From NCBI GenBank assembly GCA_964616755.1, contig CAZTSI010000052.1, forward strand, positions 1-19,822: a stretch of DNA of 19,822 nucleotides, given 5' to 3'. Positions within the stretch are counted from its first letter, which is position 1. Each line of letters opens with the position of its first letter. This DNA is from CAYNFR01 sp964616755. Lineage in GTDB: Bacteria; Bacteroidota; Bacteroidia; Chitinophagales; Saprospiraceae. The notes beneath the pieces are model-generated. The model was not told the origin of the DNA. It did no database searches and was given only the letters and a program-made list of their open reading frames with translations. This document shows positions 14,690-19,822 of the stretch, in pieces. A program made the position numbers and the translations under genes.

Positions 14690-17491
14690 TTATCCTCTAA
14701 ATCGACCACCTCCGCTACCGAAGGCATTTTGTTGAGCACCAAAACCAGAAAAGGAATAGGCGGCAGTAAACATAAAGTAGCGACCAATGGATACGATCCG
14801 ACTATCTTCAATAAAGTTAATATTGGACGTTCGGTTGATATTTTGATTTTGGTTGAGTAGATCAAAAGCGCTTATACTCAAACGAAGCTTTTTTGACGGA
14901 AGTAATATTTTAGAGATATTTGCTTGCCAACGCGTAATCGTCAGGCGATCACCAAAGTCTTCTTGAGAATAAATATTACTTCTGATATCAGTGCTTATAG
15001 CCCAACTTTTGGGCAGATCTAAATTTAATTCTGTGAAATAACTATAGTTTGAAAAACTCTGATTTAAGGCACTGTTTTGATCGTATGAAGTCTTATTCCA
15101 TGACCAGTTAAAACCATACGCTAAATCAACGACCTTCTTTTTTGAGTTGTCTAGACGAATACCCACGCTATTAGTATATCGATTGGTTCGATTTTCTTGG
15201 TTATTCACAAATAGGATGCTATGATCATACGAAGTATTATTATTAATAGACACGCGATGGCGTATTAGCTTGAGGGGGGTATTGAAATTGACGAAAACAT
15301 TGCTATTAAATGCATTGGCGGTATTGATAGGGGTTGTAGTTTGTACAAAAAACTCATCAATGAACCTCGAATTGACAATGGGATTCAGCGTATAGTTGGC
15401 TGACGCTCCTACAAAAAAGCCAGTATTCGAAAATTGGCTAAAACTATTATAATTAATATTGACACGATGTCTATACGATGTGTTCAATTCTGGATTGCCA
15501 ATATAAATATTCAGTGGATCAGAATTGTCAATAATGGGTTGTAATTGCTCTAGGCTAGGCTCGTTAATATTCGTATTGTAGTTTATGCGCATAGAGCGTG
15601 CGGGACCAAATTCTTTATTCCAGGATAAGCTAGGTAGTATATTCAAAAATCTTCTTTCGATAGGCTCAATTTCAAGGTCTGGATTAAATGAATTGATTAA
15701 GCCATCTAGCGCAGAATGTTGTATGGCTGCACCCACGGTAAGGCTAGACGTGTTTTTGTTCACTTTAAAATTAATGCCTCCCGTAGATTGTGTAAAGTCT
15801 CTGTTGTATGCATTACTCAATTGTGTATTTAAAACTTCAGCTGGTGATTGACCGGGAAAAAGATCGTAGAATATTTTTTCAAAATCATTACTAAAATTAG
15901 ACCTTGACACGTTCATCTCAAGATATTTTCTTTTACCTAGAGGTTCGGTAAAAGAAAGTTTAACATTATAATTTGTCTGAGCGTTGTTTTGATTTTGGTT
16001 TTGAAGAATGTCTGTAACTTGTGTTCCGATAGGTCTATTAAATAAATTTTGATTATTCAGATTTGCCAATTGATCTTGGTCACTCCAACCAAGGACTAGA
16101 TTCGTCGTAAAAAACCGTCCTCTTTTTTGCAATTTTTTCATATAGGTTGTATTGACCGAAAGATTTATTCGATCGCCTTCTGAAGTGTTGTTCTGGTTGC
16201 CTGAGCTTTGTGTGCCGCCGCTTTCGTCATAATTGATGATGTCTGATATGCTCGTTGAATTTCCGACGTTTACCCCAGCCGCCAAGCGAACAATAAGGTT
16301 TTGGCTAGAATCTATCTCAGCTCGTATGGTGGAATTGAGTGTATGGTTATTATTGGCATTTTCCAACAGTGATTCCTGTTCTGTGGTGAATCCTCCATTG
16401 ACGAGTAAGTTTTGTCTAAAGCTTTCTTGATCGATGGTGTTGCGCACATTGTTAGTAAAATAGCTGTTGTTCATTTTAACTTTTGGACTCAATTCAACAT
16501 TCAAGTTGACCCCTCCTGCACCCGTGGTGACAATGCCATCACCTAAGCCTGATGCAATGGGTACGCCAGAACTATTGTTGCCACGGCCACCTCTGCCGCC
16601 CCCACCAAAAGCATTACCAATGCCGCCCATAAAGCTGATATAATCATTAAATGAAAAACCTTGCTTATTGGTGTTATTGTACATACCTATAGCACTAATC
16701 TGCGTCTTTTTTGTAAAGCGATTAATGTTTAAGTTGCTTTCCAATCGTTTATCAGTTCCCAAGCCCCCCGACATATTACCAAAATAGCCTGCTTTTTTAC
16801 CATCCTTGAGTATTAAGTTGATCGTTTTTTCTCGCTGACCGTCATCTATGCCCGAAAATTGAGCCATATCTGATTTTTCATCAAATACCTCCACACTAGC
16901 TATGGCGTCTGCCGGTAGATTTTTTGTGGCAATTTGCGGATCCTTGCCGAAGAATTCTTTCCCGTCTACGAGAATTTTTTGAACGGTCTCACCCTGCGCC
17001 TTAACTGATCCATCTTGACCTACTTCCATGCCAGGTAGGCGTTTGAGCAATTGTTCGACATTATCTTGCGCTTGAGTTTTGAATGCGTCGGCATTGTACA
17101 CAATGGTATCTTTTTTAATTTTCATGGGTACATGGCTATCGCTAACTGTAATTTCTGTTAGTTGCGTTGATAAGGGTGACAGAGCTATAGCCGCTAACTC
17201 TATAGTCGCTTTTAGGTCTATACGTTCATTATAATCTGCATAGCCTAAGTAGGTGATATTAATTAAATATTCTCCAGCGGCAAGATCATCTATTTTAAAC
17301 TTTCCTTTAGCATTACTGATGGAAAATCCTGCCATGACACTATCTGCTGCGTTGAGTAAGATGACTGTTCCGAGTTCAATTTCTGCCCCCAGACTATCGG
17401 TAATTGTGCCCGACAAGGTGAACTTTTGTGCGTTCAAAGAAGCAAGGAAAGCGAGGCACAAACAAAGCGTTAAGGTGCGTTTCATGGGCAT
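14690..17491 (-). CDS. Outer-membrane beta-barrel protein with carboxypeptidase-regulatory and plug domains
   Basis: This 933-residue protein has a signal peptide (about 1-22, ending LNAQ). Then comes a carboxypeptidase regulatory-like domain (about 23-105; GTVILLNAADSVMAG, GKFKIDDLAAGEYLI) and a TonB-receptor-like plug (about 115-230; LLKRLPGMEV, QKILVDGKEFFGKDP, ASVEVFDEKSD, NLILKDGKK). The rest is beta-strand-rich, as in the OMP_b-brl_3 family of outer-membrane proteins. A glycine-rich stretch (289-307) forms a likely exposed loop. The protein ends GSGGGRFRG rather than with the usual terminal aromatic. Two in-frame Met codons lie at 17491 and 17485; the second (MKRTLTLCLC) makes an equally good or better signal peptide start. 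It lies 19 bp after the GLPGLI gene, so both are co-transcribed. The transported substrate is unknown. Confidence 0.88.
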   Translation of the reverse strand: MPMKRTLTLCLCLAFLASLNAQKFTLSGTITDSLGAEIELGTVILLNAADSVMAGFSISNAKGKFKIDDLAAGEYLINITYLGYADYNERIDLKATIELAAIALSPLSTQLTEITVSDSHVPMKIKKDTIVYNADAFKTQAQDNVEQLLKRLPGMEVGQDGSVKAQGETVQKILVDGKEFFGKDPQIATKNLPADAIASVEVFDEKSDMAQFSGIDDGQREKTINLILKDGKKAGYFGNMSGGLGTDKRLESNLNINRFTKKTQISAIGMYNNTNKQGFSFNDYISFMGGIGNAFGGGGRGGRGNNSSGVPIASGLGDGIVTTGAGGVNLNVELSPKVKMNNSYFTNNVRNTIDQESFRQNLLVNGGFTTEQESLLENANNNHTLNSTIRAEIDSSQNLIVRLAAGVNVGNSTSISDIINYDESGGTQSSGNQNNTSEGDRINLSVNTTYMKKLQKRGRFFTTNLVLGWSDQDQLANLNNQNLFNRPIGTQVTDILQNQNQNNAQTNYNVKLSFTEPLGKRKYLEMNVSRSNFSNDFEKIFYDLFPGQSPAEVLNTQLSNAYNRDFTQSTGGINFKVNKNTSSLTVGAAIQHSALDGLINSFNPDLEIEPIERRFLNILPSLSWNKEFGPARSMRINYNTNINEPSLEQLQPIIDNSDPLNIYIGNPELNTSYRHRVNINYNSFSQFSNTGFFVGASANYTLNPIVNSRFIDEFFVQTTTPINTANAFNSNVFVNFNTPLKLIRHRVSINNNTSYDHSILFVNNQENRTNRYTNSVGIRLDNSKKKVVDLAYGFNWSWNKTSYDQNSALNQSFSNYSYFTELNLDLPKSWAISTDIRSNIYSQEDFGDRLTITRWQANISKILLPSKKLRLSISAFDLLNQNQNINRTSNINFIEDSRIVSIGRYFMFTAAYSFSGFGAQQNAFGSGGGRFRG

Positions 17492-17510
17492 ATTTTTGAG
17501 GGGGCGCTGA

Positions 17511-18269
17511 CTAGTCGTTTTGAATTATTCTAATATTACCTCTATTGTTGCCGCGTTGTTCACGCATTTCCTCCATTTTTTGGCGCATGATCGTATTAAA
17601 CTCGTCTCGCGTTACTTCTTTTCCTTTGGTGGGTCGCGCAATTGATTCTGGTGATACATCTCCTAATTCGACCGATGTTGTTTTGATAGTTCTTTTACCG
17701 TTGTCGACGTCAAGTTCTAGTATCATTCCGGGCAAGCCGTGATATGTGTCAGGGCCATTGCTAACAGGAAGTTGAGGAGTAAACCATGCAGTCACAGGCA
17801 CTGTGTCATTGATTATAGTGGTGGCCTCCATGGCTAGATAGCTCAAAATTTGTTTTTTTTGGCCCGTTACTTTCCAGTTGTGTTTTTGAATTGCATCTTT
17901 TATAAGGAACTGCTTGCCAAATAGATCTTTAGAATCTGCAATGGTGCCGTCTGAAATATTTTTATATGTTAAATCATTGACTCCAAAGCCACTACGACTC
18001 ATGCGCATGCGCATACGTGCCCCTGGATTGTCCATATTTAGTTCGTCGTCAGTATCTTCTTGTTCGCCCATTTTATACGTCGATTCTTGTTCATTAAAAA
18101 TAAGAACTCGATTGACGTTACGTTCTTTGGGCATATTGTCACGTATTTCCTTAGGAACGGTAGCAGGCAGTTCAATTTTCATGGTCTCTTTATATAGGAT
18201 GCTTCCGCTCTTTTGTGCTGATATACAAAAGGGAATAAATACTGCGAAGAAGAGTACACGGAGTTTCAT
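17511..18269 (-). CDS. GLPGLI family protein
   Basis: This 252-residue exported protein has a signal peptide (about 1-18, ending FCISAQ). It contains the family motif YHGLPGMILELDVD (176-189, GLPGM variant), preceded by WKVTGQKKQILSYLAMEAT and the VTAWFTPQLPVSNGP block (159-173) typical of the family. The family is Bacteroidota-specific, of unknown function, and often next to TonB-dependent-receptor-like genes, as here. The spacing of 19 bp to the outer-membrane protein gene indicates one operon with this gene first. An Arg-Met repeat (RMRMRMSRS, 85-93) is an unusual low-complexity insert. The C-terminus is charged and Gly/Asn/Arg-rich. No promoter is clear upstream. Confidence 0.9.
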   Translation of the reverse strand: MKLRVLFFAVFIPFCISAQKSGSILYKETMKIELPATVPKEIRDNMPKERNVNRVLIFNEQESTYKMGEQEDTDDELNMDNPGARMRMRMSRSGFGVNDLTYKNISDGTIADSKDLFGKQFLIKDAIQKHNWKVTGQKKQILSYLAMEATTIINDTVPVTAWFTPQLPVSNGPDTYHGLPGMILELDVDNGKRTIKTTSVELGDVSPESIARPTKGKEVTRDEFNTIMRQKMEEMREQRGNNRGNIRIIQND

Positions 18270-18382
18270 AGGAAAGATGTTAATAATGGTTCGTCAATGT
18301 TGGAATAGAGAGTAGATACGAGACTAATCAAGATTTAATGAAGCTTAGACGCCAAGTTAGTCCCGAAGTTTAATATTAGATA

Positions 18383-18435
18383 GTGATAATCACAAAAACC
18401 TTTTATTTGCCCATAGTCATGTCTCCGATGACTAT
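18383..18435. repeat. Palindrome and hairpin upstream of the GLPGLI operon
   Basis: GTGATAATCAC (18383-18393) is a perfect odd palindrome. Further out, ATAGTCAT (18413-18420) and ATGACTAT (18428-18435) form an 8-bp stem with a 7-nt loop. The 257-bp spacer lies between the end of the nucleosidase-like gene and the GLPGLI start. The first could be an operator of the GLPGLI operon and the second part of the upstream gene's 3' end. Both are AT-rich and could be chance. Confidence 0.35.
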
Positions 18436-18526
18436 CTATAAGGCCATTGCCACTATTTGGCGACTAAAATACTGGCATGAATATCTATGTGCTATTGTGA
18501 TATCGGGCTATACTGTATAATACCTT

Positions 18527-19810
18527 TTAATATTTGAATAGTAATGGCATAGNNNNNNNNNNGGGTTCGTCATGGGGAGTTCGGCTCCTGAGAAAGGTTG
18601 GCTTGACACCATCAGTTCCTAAGCTGCCAGAAGCCAATGTCGATCCTGTTTCTAAAGGGTTATCTGAAGCATAGTATGCATAGCGCAATTTGACTTTAGA
18701 GCTGATGCTATGTCGAATTTTAGAAGCAACTTGAATAGCTTTTTGATAATGTGCACCTTCCATTTCAAGACCAATGGCTTTCCATGATGATTTCAAGAAG
18801 TACTGAAGAACATCACGATTTTGTAATGAAGTACCCAAGACGCTAATCATTGCACCGCTATATACAGGAAGATTATAGGCTGCAAAATGCTGTTTTTTTA
18901 GTTCATTTTTAAAAGGGTAGTTGTCAGCACTGCCTTCAAATACATGGGCTGTAGCAATCATAATATCCCCTTTGCCCCCTTCAAGAATGCCTGCTTTGCC
19001 CATAATGTTGATGGAAGAAACCCGCAAGGGAATGCGCTTTTCGTTGATTTGGTAGGGTTTTAACAATTCATCCATCGTCTCATATGCCTGTTCGCCAAAG
19101 GCATAATCCATGACGAAGATTACTGGGGCATTGTCTATATCAATCGACCATTGATGACGCAAAGAGGCGGGTAGTTTCGCGAGGTCAAAAAGTTGCGTGT
19201 CAATATTTGTTCCACTAATGTCAGGTATCTCAACCATGCCATGTTTTAACGCAACGTCTTTTACTTTTTGCTGTAATTCTGGGTTATTTCCTTTGCTAAG
19301 AAGCTCTGCCCATTGCACCAAGGTTTGCGTAGTTTTTGGAGTATTGAGCACATGTTCAGCGAACAAAACATTCATCACGCTATGCATATTAGCGCTGATA
19401 ATATGCATGGGACGATCTATTAAACCTAATTCATTCAGCTTATCTTTTATGTGAATAGCCCATGATTCGCCTAAGACATGCGTGCCTAGTTTTTGGCGCA
19501 GCGCTGGCGAAAACGTGATTTCTCGATCAAAACCCTGCGTATTTTCTTCAAGGCTAACTTGTCCAAGAGCAAAACAAATACTAAAGAGGTCATTGACACC
19601 AGTAGCGTTTTCAAATTTTAGGGCGGCAGCTTTGGTTTCATCATAAGTGCGCCCGATCAGCGGGCTCAAATAGCTAATGGCAATATCTTTATCATAGTCA
19701 CGCCCTTCGGTTATATCATTGACGATAGAATGCAGGCGTTGCCAAGGTCGGCTATGTCCATCACCTATCCTAAGACTATTGAGTCTTATTTTTTCTGCCT
19801 CATTATACAT
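18527..19810 (-). CDS. Nucleoside-phosphorylase-like protein, possibly DUF6909 family, interrupted by assembly gap
   Basis: This about 427-residue cytoplasmic protein carries signatures of the nucleoside phosphorylase/nucleosidase superfamily in its C-terminal half: SINIMGKAGILEGGKGDIMI (266-285), ATAHVFEGSADNYPF (286-300), and GLEMEGAHYQKA (347-358) with the EMEG active-site-like motif. RYAYYASDNPLETGST (376-391) follows. The resemblance is to a conserved Bacteroidota family (DUF6909, from memory), whose substrate is unknown. The N-terminal half (to about 220) has no named motif. A 10-N run at 18553-18562 lies inside the reading frame near the C-terminus. Residues after about PTFL (405-408) no longer look like the family, so the annotated C-terminus is unreliable. 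The start is ATG 19810 near the right edge; the upstream region is outside the window. Confidence 0.75.
   Translation of the reverse strand: MYNEAEKIRLNSLRIGDGHSRPWQRLHSIVNDITEGRDYDKDIAISYLSPLIGRTYDETKAAALKFENATGVNDLFSICFALGQVSLEENTQGFDREITFSPALRQKLGTHVLGESWAIHIKDKLNELGLIDRPMHIISANMHSVMNVLFAEHVLNTPKTTQTLVQWAELLSKGNNPELQQKVKDVALKHGMVEIPDISGTNIDTQLFDLAKLPASLRHQWSIDIDNAPVIFVMDYAFGEQAYETMDELLKPYQINEKRIPLRVSSINIMGKAGILEGGKGDIMIATAHVFEGSADNYPFKNELKKQHFAAYNLPVYSGAMISVLGTSLQNRDVLQYFLKSSWKAIGLEMEGAHYQKAIQVASKIRHSISSKVKLRYAYYASDNPLETGSTLASGSLGTDGVKPTFLRSRTPHDEPXXXXMPLLFKY
18553..18562. other. Assembly gap of ten Ns
   Basis: Ten unresolved bases, a typical placeholder length for a scaffold join, lie in the C-terminal codons of the nucleoside-phosphorylase-like gene. 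The gap happens to keep the reading frame open (four unknown codons), but its true length is not known. Confidence 0.95.
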
Positions 19811-19822
19811 AAACGTGAGGTG

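Noticed and set aside
18001..18014. Perfect 14-bp alternating palindrome ATGCGCATGCGCAT
   Set aside because: It encodes the Arg-Met repeat of the GLPGLI protein and is explained by repeated codons; a separate regulatory role is not supported.
17914..18315. Plus-strand open frame of 133 codons
   Set aside because: Antisense to the GLPGLI gene, serine/arginine-rich translation without recognisable domains.
1..19822. Search for CRISPR arrays, insertion sequences, phage genes or defence systems
   Set aside because: No regularly spaced repeats, transposase-like proteins, attachment-site duplications or known defence nucleases were seen. The CPBP protease alone is not evidence of an immunity system.

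Overview
The window looks like chromosomal DNA from a member of the Bacteroidota, most likely a Saprospiraceae-type environmental bacterium (the lineage is inference). Clues in the sequence are a type IX secretion (T9SS) C-terminal sorting domain, a GLPGLI-family protein beside a carboxypeptidase-regulatory/outer-membrane beta-barrel protein, the Bacteroidota-specific alternative GlmU-like protein, and a conserved Bacteroidota secreted family often mislabelled asparagine synthetase. Start sites lack obvious Shine-Dalgarno sequences, and a few have TTTG-type boxes resembling the Bacteroidota promoter consensus. The DNA is moderately AT-rich. I see no rRNA, convincing tRNA, CRISPR array, insertion sequence or phage gene.

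Layout. (1) 1-51: first codons of a minus-strand gene running off the left edge. (2) 236-4182, minus strand: an alternative GlmU-like protein, a spermidine-synthase-like methyltransferase and a secreted unknown protein form a tightly overlapping cluster. A membrane-anchored metallo-beta-lactamase-fold protein with a degraded metal site follows 104 bp later. (3) 4183-4668: gene-free spacer with a repeat/inverted-repeat element. (4) 4669-7813, minus: a ChaN-like protein and a large von Willebrand factor A membrane protein. (5) 7947-9227, plus: the only convincing plus-strand gene, a secreted conserved protein, divergent from the VWA gene across a spacer with a palindrome. (6) 9228-9639: convergent spacer with terminator-like hairpins. 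(7) 9640-14464, minus: a likely four-gene operon of T9SS-exported zinc-protease-like protein, CPBP membrane protease, cdsA and psd. (8) 14690-18269, minus: outer-membrane beta-barrel protein and GLPGLI protein, the latter transcribed first. (9) 18527-19810, minus: a nucleoside-phosphorylase-like protein whose C-terminus is interrupted by a 10-N assembly gap.

How the genes fit together. Most of the window concerns the cell envelope. CdsA makes CDP-diacylglycerol and Psd makes phosphatidylethanolamine, so two steps of phospholipid synthesis are co-transcribed with two protease-like genes. The GlmU-like protein probably supplies an activated amino sugar for the envelope. The remaining genes are mostly exported or membrane proteins of uncertain function. 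No obviously new defence or mobile system is present. The most unusual points are the MBL protein that has lost most metal ligands, the T9SS protease coupled to the phospholipid operon, and the anomalous sequence beside the assembly gap.
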